This document shows, piece by piece, positions 55,553 through 64,000 of a stretch of DNA of 64,000 nucleotides (positions within the stretch are counted from its first letter, which is position 1; every line of letters begins with the position of its first letter). Below the pieces are notes generated by a model, which had not been told where the DNA came from, did not search any database, and saw only the letters and a list, made by a program, of their open reading frames with translations. A program made the position numbers and the translations under genes. The stretch comes from Solirubrobacter deserti (GTDB lineage: Bacteria; Actinomycetota; Thermoleophilia; Solirubrobacterales; Solirubrobacteraceae), in the NCBI RefSeq assembly GCF_003344625.1, contig NZ_QPKJ02000012.1, positions 1-64,000 of the forward strand. The letters run 5' to 3'.

Positions 55553-57253
55553 TCAGCCGGCGGGGGAGAACACGTCCGGCGCGCTCAGGCGCTCCAGGTC
55601 CGCGGCGCGGTCGTCGGGCTGCTCCTGCGAGCGCCGCTCGGCGGCGACGCGTTCGCGGTACAGCGACACCTCGCGCTCGATCGTGTCCTCGTCCCAGCCC
55701 AGCGGCTCGGCCATCAGCCGCGCGGCCGGCTCGGCGGCCTCGAGCCCGCGGTCCCACGTCTCGATCGAGATCCGCGTGCGGCGCGTCAACACGTCGTCCA
55801 GATGGAGCGCGCCCTCGTGGGAGGCGGCGTAGCGCACCTCCACCGCGAGGTAGTCGTCCGCGCCCGGCAGCGGCTTGCCGAGCGTCGGGTCCTCGTGGAT
55901 CAGCTCGAGCAGCTCCTCGGTCATGGTCCCGTAGCGGCGCAGCAGGTGCTCGACGCGCGCGACGTGCACGCCGGAGTCCGCCGCGACGCGCCCGCGCCGG
56001 TTCCACAGCGCCTGGAAGCCGTCGGCGCCGACCAGCGGCGTGACGTGGGTGGCGGAAGGCGGGACGTGGCGGTCCAGGCCGCGCGCGGCGGCGTCGATCG
56101 CGTCGCGCGCCATCACGCGGTAGGTCGTGTACTTGCCGCCCGCGACCGCGACCAGCCCGGGCACGGGCACCGCCACCATGTGCTCGCGCGAGAGCTTGGA
56201 CGTGGACTCGGACTCGCCCGTCAGCAGCGGCCGCAGCCCGGCGTACACGCCCTCGACGTCCTCGCGCGTCAGCGGCTGGTTGAGCACTGCGTTGACGTGC
56301 TCGAGCACGTAGTCGATGTCCGAGGCCGACGCGGCGGGATGCGCCTTGTCGAGGTTCCAGTCGGTGTCGGTAGTGCCGACGATCCAATGCCGGCCCCACG
56401 GAATCACGAACAGCACGCTCTTCTCGGTGCGCAGAATCAGCCCGGTGTCCAACTGCAGGCGGTCCTTCGGGACGACGAGGTGGATGCCCTTGGACGCGCG
56501 CACCTGGAACTTGCCGCGCTCGCCGACCAGGTGCTGGACATCGTCGGTCCACACACCGGTCGCGTTCACCACTTCCCGCGCGCGGACGTCGAACTCGTGC
56601 CCGCCCGCCATGTCCCGCACGCGCACGCCCGTCACGCGCTCGCCCTCGCGCAGGAAGCCGGTGACGCGCGCGTTGGAGGCGACCACCGCGCCCAGCGCCG
56701 CGGCGGTGCGCGCGACGGTCAGCGTGTGGCGGGCGTCGTCGACCTTGGCGTCGTAGTACTGGATCGCGCCCACGAGCGCGTCCTTTCTGAGCGCCGGTGC
56801 GATCTTCAGCGCGCCGCGGCGCGTGAGGTGCCGGTGGCGCTTGAGCCCCTGGTGACCGCCCAGCGTGTCGTACAACGCCAGTCCGGCGCCGATGTAGAAC
56901 CGCTGCCACCACTCGCTCAGCGGCACCATGAACGGCACGGGGGAGACCAGGTGCGGCGCGAGCGTGTTCAGCAGCAGCGACCGCTCCCGCAGCGCCTCGC
57001 GCACGAGCCCGAAGTCCTTCTGCTCGAGGTAGCGCAGGCCGCCGTGCACGAGCTTGCTCGACCGCGAGGAGGTGCCCGAGGCGAAGTCCCGCGCCTCCAG
57101 CAGCGCCACCGAGAGCCCGCGCGTGGCCGCGTCCAGCGCCGAACCGGTCCCGACCGTGCCCCCGCCGATCACCACCACGTCGAACACCTCGGATTCCAGG
57201 CGCGACAGGTCGCGGCGGCGTTGCTCGGGACCAAGACGGCTACGGTCGTGCAA
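55553..57253 (-). CDS. glpD: Glycerol-3-phosphate dehydrogenase
   Basis: A 566-residue FAD enzyme that oxidises glycerol 3-phosphate to dihydroxyacetone phosphate at the membrane. The FAD site VVVIGGGTVGTGSALDAATRG and the family motif SSRSSKLVHGGLRYLE are intact. IVGTTDTDWN, GVYAGLRPLL and VAGGKYTTYRVMA follow, then the usual C-terminal helical domain. TTG 57253 has GGAG 8 nt upstream and is the best start. It is divergent from glpF-glpK over 62 bp, so all three glycerol genes probably share control. Confidence 0.95.
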   Translation of the reverse strand: MHDRSRLGPEQRRRDLSRLESEVFDVVVIGGGTVGTGSALDAATRGLSVALLEARDFASGTSSRSSKLVHGGLRYLEQKDFGLVREALRERSLLLNTLAPHLVSPVPFMVPLSEWWQRFYIGAGLALYDTLGGHQGLKRHRHLTRRGALKIAPALRKDALVGAIQYYDAKVDDARHTLTVARTAAALGAVVASNARVTGFLREGERVTGVRVRDMAGGHEFDVRAREVVNATGVWTDDVQHLVGERGKFQVRASKGIHLVVPKDRLQLDTGLILRTEKSVLFVIPWGRHWIVGTTDTDWNLDKAHPAASASDIDYVLEHVNAVLNQPLTREDVEGVYAGLRPLLTGESESTSKLSREHMVAVPVPGLVAVAGGKYTTYRVMARDAIDAAARGLDRHVPPSATHVTPLVGADGFQALWNRRGRVAADSGVHVARVEHLLRRYGTMTEELLELIHEDPTLGKPLPGADDYLAVEVRYAASHEGALHLDDVLTRRTRISIETWDRGLEAAEPAARLMAEPLGWDEDTIEREVSLYRERVAAERRSQEQPDDRAADLERLSAPDVFSPAG

Positions 57254-57262
57254 GAGCGGGCT

Positions 57263-57290
57263 CCAAAGAAGAGTAGGTTTCTTCCATTGG
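57263..57290. promoter_or_regulatory. Possible operator between glpD and glpFK
   Basis: The sequence CCAAAGAA...TTCTTCCATTGG contains AAGAA (57266-57270) and TTCTT (57279-57283) plus outer CCAA/TTGG. It is an imperfect dyad centred in the 62-bp divergent gap. No regulator of GylR or GlpR type is encoded in the window. Confidence 0.3.
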
Positions 57291-57315
57291 GAGGCTAGCG
57301 AGAGGAGAGACTCGT

Positions 57316-58215
57316 ATGAGCGGTACCCGTCGTTGGGGCTGGCAGCGATCAGTGCTCGGCGAACATGTCGCGGAGTTCCTCGGTACGTTCATCATCATCC
57401 TGCTGGGCTGCGGGGTGGTGGCCATGGCGGTCGCGGCGCTCAACCAATCCGGGCGCGGCGAGCTCATCTTCGCCGCGAGCGGCGACTGGTTGCTGATCAC
57501 CTGGGGCTGGGGCTTCGCCGTGTGCTTTGCGGTGTACGTCGCCGGCGGTGTGTCCGGCGCCCACCTGAACCCGGCGGTGACGCTCGCGCTCGCGTGGCGG
57601 CGTGGCTTCCCGTGGGGCAAGGTGCCCGGCTACATCGTCGCGCAGGTGCTCGGCGCGTTCGCGGGCGCGGCGGTCGTGTACTTGAACTACCGGTACGCGA
57701 TCATCTCCTACGAGTCGGCGAACGACATCAACCGCGGCGCCGAGAACAGCGTTCCGACGTACAGCATCTTCGGCACGTTCCCGGCGCCGTACTACGAGAA
57801 CTGGTTCGGCCCGTTCCTGGATCAGGTGATCGGCACCGCGATCCTGGTGGCGTTCGTCTTTGCCGTCACCGACGAGTACAACGCGCCGGTCAAGGCCAAC
57901 CTGGCGCCGCTGATCGTCGGCTTCATCGTCGTTGCCGTCGGCATCTCGTTCGGCGCCAACGCGGGCTACGCGATCAACCCGGCGCGCGACTTCGGCCCGC
58001 GCTTCTTCGCCTGGATCGCCGGCTGGGGGGAGGTCGCCATGCCCGGCAACTACGGCAACGTGAACACGTACTTCTGGATCCCGATCCTCGGGCCGATCGT
58101 CGGCGCCGGCATCGGAGCGGCGATCTACGACTTCCTGATTCGCAACACGCTGATCGCGCGCGGCATCACGCCGGACCCCGACGTTTCCGAAGAGGGCCGC
58201 ACCGCGGTCGACTGA
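57316..58215 (+). CDS. glpF: Glycerol uptake facilitator (aquaglyceroporin)
   Basis: A 299-residue MIP-family channel with six membrane helices. Both half-helix signatures are present: HLNPAVT near residue 83 and INPARD near residue 220. Asp after NPAR marks the glycerol-conducting subgroup rather than pure water channels. The periplasmic loop between helices 3 and 4 is extended (YESANDINRGAENSVPTYS). ATG 57316 follows GAGAGGAGAGA. It lies 13 bp before glpK, in one operon. Confidence 0.94.
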   Translation: MSGTRRWGWQRSVLGEHVAEFLGTFIIILLGCGVVAMAVAALNQSGRGELIFAASGDWLLITWGWGFAVCFAVYVAGGVSGAHLNPAVTLALAWRRGFPWGKVPGYIVAQVLGAFAGAAVVYLNYRYAIISYESANDINRGAENSVPTYSIFGTFPAPYYENWFGPFLDQVIGTAILVAFVFAVTDEYNAPVKANLAPLIVGFIVVAVGISFGANAGYAINPARDFGPRFFAWIAGWGEVAMPGNYGNVNTYFWIPILGPIVGAGIGAAIYDFLIRNTLIARGITPDPDVSEEGRTAVD

Positions 58216-58228
58216 GTGAGGAGAACCA

Positions 58229-59707
58229 GTGGCTGACTACATCGGCGCCATCGACCAGGGCACGACGAGCACGCGCTTCATCGTGTTCGACAAGGACGGC
58301 AACATCGTCACCGTCGACCAGCGCGAGCACGAACAGATCACGCCCAAGGCGGGCTGGGTCGAGCACGACGCCAAGGAGGTCTGGCGGCGCACGCGCGAGG
58401 TGATCGGCGGCGCGCTCGCGAACTCGGACCTCGAGGCGGGGGACATCGCGGCCGTCGGGATCACCAACCAGCGCGAGACGACAGTCGTGTGGGACCGTGA
58501 GACCGGCGAGCCGGTCTACAACGCGATCGTCTGGCAGGACACGCGCACCGACCAGATCGTGCGCGAGCTCGGCGACGCCGACCAGCTGCGCGACGTCACC
58601 GGCCTGCCGCTCTCCACCTATTTCAGCGGCCCGAAGATCAAGTGGATCCTCGACAACGTCGACGGCGCCCGCGAGCGCGCGGAGAAGGGCGAGCTCGCGT
58701 TCGGGACGATGGACTCGTGGGTGGTCTGGAACCTCACCGGCGGCGAGCAGCACATCACCGACGTGACCAACGCGTCGCGCACGCTGCTGATGAACCTGGA
58801 GACGCTCGACTGGCACGAGCCGTCGCTGGAGCTGCTGGGCATTCCGCGCTCCATGCTGCCGGAGATCAAGTCGAGCTCGGAGGCCTACGGCGACGTGAAG
58901 GGCACCGCGATCGGCGGCACCCCGATCGCCGGCATCCTCGGTGACCAGCAGGCCGCGCTGTTCGGCCAGACGTGCTTCGACCGCGGCGACGCCAAGAACA
59001 CCTACGGCACGGGCTCGTTCCTGCTGGTGAACACGGGCGAGGAGATCGTCCAGACCGAGAAGCTGCTCACCACCGCGGCCTACAAGCTCGGCGACGGCAA
59101 GGCCGCCTACGCGCTGGAGGGGTCGATCGCCGTCACCGGCGCGCTGATCCAGTGGCTGCGCGACCGCCTCAAGATCATCGACTCTGCCCCCGAGGTGCAG
59201 GACCTGGCCAAGACCGTGGACGACAACGGCGGCGTGTACTTCGTGCCCGCGTTCTCCGGGCTCTTCGCCCCGTACTGGCGCGACGACGCGCGCGGCGTGA
59301 TCGTCGGCCTGACCGCCTATGCGAACCGCGGGCACATCGCCCGGGCGGCGTTGGAGGCGGCTGCGTGGCAGTCGCGCGAGGTGGTGGACGCGGCCAACGC
59401 CGTCGCCGACGTCCCGTTCACCGACCTGCGCGTGGACGGCGGCATGACCGGCAACGACCTGCTGATGCAGTTCCAGGCCGACGTGCTCGGCGTGCCGGTG
59501 ATCCGCCCGAAGGTGACCGAGACGACCGCGCTCGGCGCGGCGTACGCCGCCGGGCTGGCCACCGGGTTCTGGGCGTCGCAGGACGAGCTGCGCGAGCGCT
59601 GGGCCGAGGACAAGCGCTGGGAGCCGCAGATGGACGAGGGCGAGCGCGAGGCGCAGTACGCGCGGTGGAAGAAAGCGGTCGAGCGCAGCCTAGATTGGAC
59701 TGAGTGA
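58229..59707 (+). CDS. glpK: Glycerol kinase
   Basis: A 492-residue FGGY kinase that phosphorylates glycerol to glycerol 3-phosphate. The ATP-site start [16 protein letters not shown], the substrate-side [16 protein letters not shown] and WQDTRT, the [10 protein letters not shown] loop, and [15 protein letters not shown] and [16 protein letters not shown] signatures are all present and the length is normal. GTG 58229 has GAGGAG upstream. Together with glpF and glpD it forms a complete uptake and catabolism route for glycerol. The stop overlaps the next gene (GTGA). Confidence 0.97.
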   Translation: MADYIGAIDQGTTSTRFIVFDKDGNIVTVDQREHEQITPKAGWVEHDAKEVWRRTREVIGGALANSDLEAGDIAAVGITNQRETTVVWDRETGEPVYNAIVWQDTRTDQIVRELGDADQLRDVTGLPLSTYFSGPKIKWILDNVDGARERAEKGELAFGTMDSWVVWNLTGGEQHITDVTNASRTLLMNLETLDWHEPSLELLGIPRSMLPEIKSSSEAYGDVKGTAIGGTPIAGILGDQQAALFGQTCFDRGDAKNTYGTGSFLLVNTGEEIVQTEKLLTTAAYKLGDGKAAYALEGSIAVTGALIQWLRDRLKIIDSAPEVQDLAKTVDDNGGVYFVPAFSGLFAPYWRDDARGVIVGLTAYANRGHIARAALEAAAWQSREVVDAANAVADVPFTDLRVDGGMTGNDLLMQFQADVLGVPVIRPKVTETTALGAAYAAGLATGFWASQDELRERWAEDKRWEPQMDEGEREAQYARWKKAVERSLDWTE

Positions 59708-60597
59708 AGACGATTGGAGTTCGCCACGCAGGTGAGACGACGTTCGACGGTGACCCGGATGCCGTGTACGAGATCGGGTCGCTGACCAAGCCGTTCACCG
59801 CGCGGCTGCTCGCGCTGCTGGTCGACGAAGGGCTCGTCACGCTCGACGAGCCCGTCGTCGACGGCCGCGCGTTCACGTTCCGGCAGCTCGCCGAGCACCG
59901 CTCGGGGTTGCCGCGGCTGCCGAAGAAGACCGGCCGCTGGAACCGGCGCGACCCATACGCCGAGTTCACGGACGAGGTCATGCCGAGCGTGATCGCGGCG
60001 ACGACGCCGAAGCACGAGCCCGGCACGGAGATGGTGTACTCGAACTTCGGCTACGGCCTGCTCGGCTACGCGCTCGCCCAGCGCGCGAGCACGAGCTACG
60101 CCGAGCTCGTCCGCGCCCACATCACGCAGCCGCTCGAGATGACGCAGACGGCGCTCGACACGCCGGGCCTCGTCCAGGGCCGCGACTTCTTCGGCCGCGC
60201 CACGCCGCCCTGGCACCTCGCGGCGCTGGCCGGCGCCGGCGGCCTGCGCTCCACGGCGAGCGACATGCTGCGCTTCCTCGCGGCGGAGGCCGAGCGCCCG
60301 TCGCTTGCCTGGCGCAAGGCGCCGGGCAAGCACCAGATGTGGATGCACGATGGCGGCACGGGCGGCTTCCGCTCGTTCGCGGTCATCAAGGCGGACACGC
60401 AGGTGATCGTGCTCCACGCGAAGGCGCGCCGCGTCAACGGCGACGCGTTCAAGGCGCTGCGCGCGGCGGAGGCTCAGCGGTCGACGACCGCGGTGACCTC
60501 CGGTCATGTCCGCGGCTCCCAGCGGATCGAGCGGCGGGCGAGCGCGAGCGCGATGACCGTCCAGGCCGCCAGCACGAGCAGCGGCTCGGCCGCCTGA
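59704..60597 (+). CDS. Serine hydrolase, beta-lactamase (class C/PBP4*) family
   Basis: A 297-residue protein with the catalytic motifs of the family: Ser26-x-x-Lys29 in GSLTKPF, Tyr-x-Asn in VYSNFGYG, and an HDGGTGGF segment in place of the KTG box. It has no signal peptide, so it would act in the cytoplasm. GTG 59704 overlaps the glpK stop. The last ~35 residues (after AAEAQRSTT) run antisense into the ABC permease gene and look unlike the family; a frameshift near 60480 or a natural tail are both possible. Esterase or peptidase role; link to glycerol unclear. Confidence 0.82.
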   Translation: MKTIGVRHAGETTFDGDPDAVYEIGSLTKPFTARLLALLVDEGLVTLDEPVVDGRAFTFRQLAEHRSGLPRLPKKTGRWNRRDPYAEFTDEVMPSVIAATTPKHEPGTEMVYSNFGYGLLGYALAQRASTSYAELVRAHITQPLEMTQTALDTPGLVQGRDFFGRATPPWHLAALAGAGGLRSTASDMLRFLAAEAERPSLAWRKAPGKHQMWMHDGGTGGFRSFAVIKADTQVIVLHAKARRVNGDAFKALRAAEAQRSTTAVTSGHVRGSQRIERRASASAMTVQAASTSSGSAA

Positions 60598-61286
60598 CTC
60601 CCCGTCTCGGCGAAGCTCAGGGTCGTCGCGGTGGCGTCCGGGCCGTCGAGGCCGAACCAGCCGACGCGGATCAGGTCCGACATCGCGGCGCCGGGGGTGA
60701 GGGAGAGCAGCTCGCGCAGCGCGTCCGACATGCCGGGGATCGAGCTGGTCATCGGCCCGACCGAGGCCAGCAGGATCAGCGGCAGACTGGTCAGCTGCGC
60801 CGACTCGGCGCTGCGCGTCCACGCGGCCGTCCAGAACGCGAAGGCGCTGAACGTGGCGATCACCAATACGACCAGCACCGCGTAGAGCAGCGGGTTCACC
60901 GGCAGCGGTTGGCCGAGCGCCGCGGCCAGCGGGACGACGATCGTCGCCACGAGCAGCGTGCTCAGCGCACCCGGCATGGCGATGCTGACGAGCAGCTCGA
61001 CCTCCCGCGCCTCGCCGGTGCGCATGCGCTTGAGGACGAGCTCGTCGCGGCGATTGACGAACTGCGAGAGAACGTTGTAGTAGATCGTGAACAGCGAGGC
61101 GACGAGGAAGCCGGTCGTGATGGTGCGGGCCCCGAGGGCCTCGTCGCCGCGGTCGCCGGTGAACAGCAACGCCAGCGGAAGCAGCGGGAACACCGCGGCG
61201 TAGAAGAACGCCAGCCGGTTGCGCGAGAGCAGGACCACGTTCCAGCGCGTCAGGTTCGCGGTTCGCCGCGGCGAGAAGGTGGTCAT
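60504..61286 (-). CDS. ABC-2 type transporter permease
   Basis: A 260-residue membrane protein with six predicted helices ([108 protein letters not shown]). This is the ABC-2 drug/lipid exporter layout. ATG 61286 overlaps the ATPase stop by 4 bp (ATGA). With the ATPase it forms a two-component exporter; one permease species suggests a homodimer. The TetR gene upstream and divergent probably controls it. Confidence 0.9.
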   Translation of the reverse strand: MTTFSPRRTANLTRWNVVLLSRNRLAFFYAAVFPLLPLALLFTGDRGDEALGARTITTGFLVASLFTIYYNVLSQFVNRRDELVLKRMRTGEAREVELLVSIAMPGALSTLLVATIVVPLAAALGQPLPVNPLLYAVLVVLVIATFSAFAFWTAAWTRSAESAQLTSLPLILLASVGPMTSSIPGMSDALRELLSLTPGAAMSDLIRVGWFGLDGPDATATTLSFAETGSQAAEPLLVLAAWTVIALALARRSIRWEPRT

Positions 61287-62254
61287 CGCGGGCTCCCGGG
61301 CTCGGTGCCGTCGGCGATCGAGAGGAAGACGGCCTCGAGGCTGGCGGTGCGCGCGTCCAGGTGCTCGAGCGTGATCTCGTGGTGCTGCGCCCAGCTCAGC
61401 AGGTCCAGCAGCGAGCGCTGCAGCGCGTCGGTCTCCAGCGTCGTGCGCCCGTGGTCGCGGACGATCCGGGTGACGCCGGCGAGATCGCGGGGAAGGTCTT
61501 CGGCGCCGCTGAAGGTGATCGTCGACGGGTGCCCCTCGGCGATCTCGTCCGGCGTGCCCGAGCGGACGATGCGCCCGGCGTGCATGATCTCCAGCCGGTC
61601 GGCCAGCGCCTCGGCTTCTTCGAGGTAGTGCGTCGTGAGCAGCACCGTGGCGCCGCCGTCGCGCAGGTCGGACACGACGCGCCAGACCGCGCGCCGGCTC
61701 TCGGGGTCCAGCCCGGTGGTGGGCTCGTCGAGGATGACCAGCTCAGGGCTGCCCATGAGCGCGCAGGCGACCTCGACCCGCCGGGCCTCGCCGCCGGACA
61801 GGGCGAGCATGCGCACGTCGGCCCGCTCGTGGAGCGACAGCAGCGCGAGCATCTCGTCGACCGGACGCGGGGCGGTCAGCGTGCCGCCCCACTGGCGCAG
61901 CGTCTCGCGCACGGTCAGGTCGCCCGAGAAGCCGCTGCGCTGCAGCAGCACCCCGGTGCGCCGGCGGAGCGTGCCGCGGTCGGCGACGGGGTCCAGGCCC
62001 AACACGCTGACGGTGCCGCCCGTTGCCGGGGCAAGACCCTCGATCACCTCGAGGGTCGACGTCTTCCCGGCGCCGTTGGTGCCCAGCAGCGCGGTGATCG
62101 ATCCGGCGGCCACTTCGAGGTCAACCCCGCGGACGGCCTCGTACGCCGACGGGCCGCGGCCGTAGGTCCGCCGCAGCCCGCGCACTTCGATCGCGGACGC
62201 ACTGCTGGAGAGCGTCGGCGCCGCCGGTGCTCGAGAGGCTTGAATGATCGCCAT
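61283..62254 (-). CDS. ABC transporter ATP-binding protein (drug-exporter type)
   Basis: A 323-residue ATPase. Walker A LLGTNGAGKTSTLE, Q-loop LLQRSGF, a signature ALSGGEARRVEVACAL, Walker B LVILDEPTTGLDPES and H-loop TTHYLEEAE are all intact. The C-terminal ~80 residues resemble the DrrA/CcmA extension. ATG 62254 sits 2 bp from the predicted transcription start, so the message is probably leaderless. It is the first gene of the exporter operon and is controlled by the strong promoter at 62263-62291. Confidence 0.95.
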   Translation of the reverse strand: MAIIQASRAPAAPTLSSSASAIEVRGLRRTYGRGPSAYEAVRGVDLEVAAGSITALLGTNGAGKTSTLEVIEGLAPATGGTVSVLGLDPVADRGTLRRRTGVLLQRSGFSGDLTVRETLRQWGGTLTAPRPVDEMLALLSLHERADVRMLALSGGEARRVEVACALMGSPELVILDEPTTGLDPESRRAVWRVVSDLRDGGATVLLTTHYLEEAEALADRLEIMHAGRIVRSGTPDEIAEGHPSTITFSGAEDLPRDLAGVTRIVRDHGRTTLETDALQRSLLDLLSWAQHHEITLEHLDARTASLEAVFLSIADGTEPGSPR

Positions 62255-62262
62255 GGTGCGAG

Positions 62263-62291
62263 AACTTACGGACCGTCTCGTCTCGTGTCAA
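62263..62291 (-). promoter_or_regulatory. Strong promoter of the ABC exporter operon
   Basis: On the minus strand TTGACA (62286-62291), a perfect -35, is 17 bp from TAAGTT (62263-62268). The start codon is 9 bp past the -10, so the mRNA has almost no leader. The spacer contains a CCGTCTCGT repeat that may be a TetR site. Confidence 0.7.
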
Positions 62292-62341
62292 GACGCTCCG
62301 TCTCGTCTTGTCATGGACGGTGACAATACGCGCCGTCTCGT
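62273..62341. promoter_or_regulatory. Triple CCGTCTCGT repeats, candidate TetR operators
   Basis: CCGTCTCGT occurs at 62273-62281, 62298-62306 and 62333-62341 in the 107-bp gap between the exporter ATPase and the TetR gene. Between copies lies a near-palindrome, TGTCAAGACG / CGTCTTGTCA. The first copy is inside the exporter promoter, and the last directly precedes the TetR -10 region. Confidence 0.55.
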
Positions 62342-62361
62342 TGCGGACTATGCTGCGCCGG

Positions 62362-62940
62362 ATGCCCGACCATGCCCCCGATCCGCTCCGGCGCAACGAG
62401 CGGTCACGCCAGGCCATCCTCGACGCGTCGATCGCGCTGATCGGGGAGCTCGGGTACGACAAGGTCTCGATCGAGGCGATCGCCCGGCGAGCGGGCGTCG
62501 GCAAGCAGACCATCTACCGCTGGTGGTCCTCGAAGGGCGCGGTCGTGCTCGAGGCCGCGACCCACAGCCTCGATCCCGTGGTCTCGTTCCCGGACACCGG
62601 TGACTTCGCCGCCGATCTGCGCACCCAGCTCCGAGGGATCCTCAAGCTGATCGCGAACACGGGCTTCGGCTCGGCCTACCGCGGGCTGATCGCGGCCGGC
62701 CAGTCCGACCCCGAGCTGTTGAGCGCGCTGTTCGACCAGATCATCGAGCCGAACGTGCAGGCGTTCGGCCGGCGGGCCGCCCTGGCCCAGGAACGCGGCG
62801 AGCTGCGTGACGACGCCGACGTGCAGGCGCTGCGCGACGTGGTGTACGGCTTCGTCGAGTACCGGCTGATCCACGCCATGCCGATCAAGCCCCGGCACAT
62901 CGACGCCTTGCTGAAGATCGCGTTCGACGGCGTGCGCTGA
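62362..62940 (+). CDS. TetR/AcrR family transcriptional regulator
   Basis: A 192-residue regulator with a clear N-terminal HTH (RSRQAILDASIALIGELGYDKVSIEAIARRAGVGKQTIYRWWSSKGAV) and a TetR_C-type ligand domain (QLRGILKLIANTGFGSAYRGLIA). ATG 62362 is chosen as a likely leaderless start because GACTAT (62346-62351) is a plausible -10; ATG 62350 would add 4 residues. It is divergent from the ABC exporter and probably represses it by way of the CCGTCTCGT repeats. Ligand unknown, presumably an exported toxic compound. Confidence 0.92.
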   Translation: MPDHAPDPLRRNERSRQAILDASIALIGELGYDKVSIEAIARRAGVGKQTIYRWWSSKGAVVLEAATHSLDPVVSFPDTGDFAADLRTQLRGILKLIANTGFGSAYRGLIAAGQSDPELLSALFDQIIEPNVQAFGRRAALAQERGELRDDADVQALRDVVYGFVEYRLIHAMPIKPRHIDALLKIAFDGVR

Positions 62941-62941
62941 C

Positions 62942-63601
62942 TCAGCTTCGGTGGTACTCGATCTCGTCGACGAGCGTCGCCTGCGGCGTGACCGGCGCCA
63001 GCCCGTCGAGCCACGCCGGGAACCAGGCGTTGGCGAACAGGTGCATCGGGGCCTTCGGCACGCCCGCGCTCCAGGTCCGCAGGAGCACGCCGTCGACCAG
63101 GAAGCGGACGCGCCCGTTGCCCCAGCGGATCGTGTAGTCGTGGGCCGCCGCGGTCGGGTCGAACCCGAGCGTCCGCGTCTCGGTGTGCGTCTGGCGGCCG
63201 CCGGCGTAGGTCGAGAACATCACGCGGCCCGACGGGTCGTTGAAGATCTCGATGTCGATCTCGGCGGCGTAGTCGGGCGCGGCGTACAGGAAGAAGCCGG
63301 TGATCGACGAGGGCGCGTTCGCCACCTGCACCCGCGCGCGGGCCGTGCCGGAGCTGTACTGCTGCTGGCTGCGGATCTCCCCGCCGTCGGTCGTGCCGTC
63401 CGGAAGGGTGAGCGCGAGCGCCCCGCCGGCGACCGAGACGTTCGGCGCCGTCAGCGCGCTCCGGCCCAGCTGGTGCTGCCCGACCGCCCAGCGGGTGGTG
63501 TCGAACGTGTCGAAGCCGTCTCGGAAATCACCGGCGGCGGCGTGAGCGGCGGAGGGGAGGACGAGCATGGCCAGGACGGCAACCACAAGAGAGCGCAGCA
63601 T
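62942..63601 (-). CDS. Secreted GH16-type glycoside hydrolase
   Basis: A 219-residue exported single-domain enzyme: signal peptide MLRSLVVAVLAMLVLPSA with cleavage near AHAAAG, then a jelly-roll fold. The GH16 catalytic signature EIDIE is present (Glu114 nucleophile, Asp116, Glu118 acid/base). GEIRSQQQYSSGTARARVQV precedes it and HDYTIRWGNGRVRFLVDG follows, as in licheninase/xyloglucan transferase-like members. GH16 enzymes cut beta-1,3/1,4-glucans, xyloglucan or similar. It lacks accessory modules and the shared C-terminal domain. Confidence 0.9.
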   Translation of the reverse strand: MLRSLVVAVLAMLVLPSAAHAAAGDFRDGFDTFDTTRWAVGQHQLGRSALTAPNVSVAGGALALTLPDGTTDGGEIRSQQQYSSGTARARVQVANAPSSITGFFLYAAPDYAAEIDIEIFNDPSGRVMFSTYAGGRQTHTETRTLGFDPTAAAHDYTIRWGNGRVRFLVDGVLLRTWSAGVPKAPMHLFANAWFPAWLDGLAPVTPQATLVDEIEYHRS

Positions 63602-63709
63602 GCTCTCTGCGTCGTCCCTCCGGCCGCGAAGGTTCACAATCGGTCCGCGGTCTAGGAAGGTTGTCCAGACGCGGTGTGTCCGCGCTGCGCGCGCCGATAC
63701 GCGCGCGAG

Positions 63710-64000
63710 TCAGCCGGCGTCCAGCGCCGCGAGCTCGTCCGAGGAGAGCTCGAGGTCGGCGGCGGCCGCAGAGTCCGTGATCGACTCGGGGCGCTTGGCG
63801 CCCGGGATCGGGATCACGCACTCGGATTGCGCGAGCTCCCACGCGAGCGCGACGCGCTGGGCGCTGACCCCGTGGCGGTCGGCGATCTCCTTGAACGCGG
63901 GGTGCTTGTCGGCGAGGCCCTTGGCGCTGGTGAGCCCGCCGAGCGGCGACCAGGGCAGGAAGGCGAGGCCGAGCTCCTCGCACACGTCGATCTCGGGCCG
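63710..64000 (-). CDS. Aldo/keto reductase, C-terminal part (cut by window edge)
   Basis: The frame is open to the right edge and encodes 96 residues of an aldo/keto reductase C-terminus: CEELGLAFLPWSPLGGL, SAQRVALAWELAQ, VIPIPGAKRPESITDS and LSSDELAALDA. The PIPGAKR segment is the NADPH-binding loop of the family. The catalytic Tyr/Lys/Asp/His part lies outside the window. No start codon can be given. Confidence 0.9.
   Translation of the reverse strand, partial: RPEIDVCEELGLAFLPWSPLGGLTSAKGLADKHPAFKEIADRHGVSAQRVALAWELAQSECVIPIPGAKRPESITDSAAAADLELSSDELAALDAG

Noticed and set aside
1..64000. rRNA, tRNA or riboswitch genes
   Set aside because: No cloverleaf with CCA-type end, rRNA-like stretch or known aptamer was recognised by eye on either strand. 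A covariance-model scan would be needed to exclude small ones.

Overview
The window reads as a high-GC actinobacterial chromosome segment. Codon third positions are strongly G/C, SD sequences are purine-rich (GGAGGAGAGG type), GTG/TTG starts are common, many genes overlap by ATGA/GTGA, and two-component systems, TetR regulators and ECF sigma factors are numerous. The giant modular secreted proteins, the 'LQRxAGNRAV' proteins and the repeated C-terminal domain ending in TLSTTxP suggest the Solirubrobacterales (Thermoleophilia). That placement is inference from gene style, not from a marker gene. No rRNA, tRNA, CRISPR array, prophage or complete insertion sequence was seen.

Positions 1-2900 hold a possible cut secreted gene, a divergent SDR/TetR pair around an operator-like palindrome, and a frameshifted gene of the LQRxAGNRAV type. 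Positions 2988-27984 form a plant-polysaccharide locus. It contains two giant secreted proteins with sugar-dehydrogenase-like propellers (fused to PA14/CBM/DUF1080 and to PKD/CBM6/ThuA modules), a GH95 fucosidase, two paralogous GH10 xylanases and a large LamG/GH43 protein. Three intergenic regions in this locus carry a TGTCTGACA operator-like motif. Embedded in the locus are a two-component system, a small cysteine-repeat secreted protein, a second LQRxAGNRAV protein and two copies of a ~90 bp 3' element.

Positions 28167-36400 carry an SDR, an M20 peptidase, a cobalt-type nitrile hydratase operon, a STAS protein, a NarL-type two-component pair, and a YceI/FMN-reductase/TetR operon with a clear promoter and operator. 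Positions 36378-40735 are a tightly overlapping redox operon (CCG Fe-S protein, GlcD-like flavoprotein, 86-aa protein, LLM-class enzyme, cupin) whose substrate cannot be read. Then come a cold-shock protein, a membrane-anchored hydrolase, an ECF sigma gene followed by a GC-rich repeat tract, an SDR, a pair of palindromic repeats, a second ECF sigma gene, a GlxA-type regulator and an FHA protein.

Positions 46545-50692 couple a secreted BNR-propeller protein with a lipoprotein solute receptor. The rest carries small metabolic genes, an SGNH protein, an RTX-like secreted protein, a glycosyltransferase, the glycerol genes glpD / glpF-glpK, a serine hydrolase, an ABC-2 exporter divergent from a TetR gene, a secreted GH16-like enzyme and a cut aldo/keto reductase.

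The main theme is extracellular carbohydrate breakdown. Six of the secreted proteins end in the same ~115-136 residue domain, always at the extreme C-terminus. This domain is the best candidate here for an undescribed surface-retention or assembly module.
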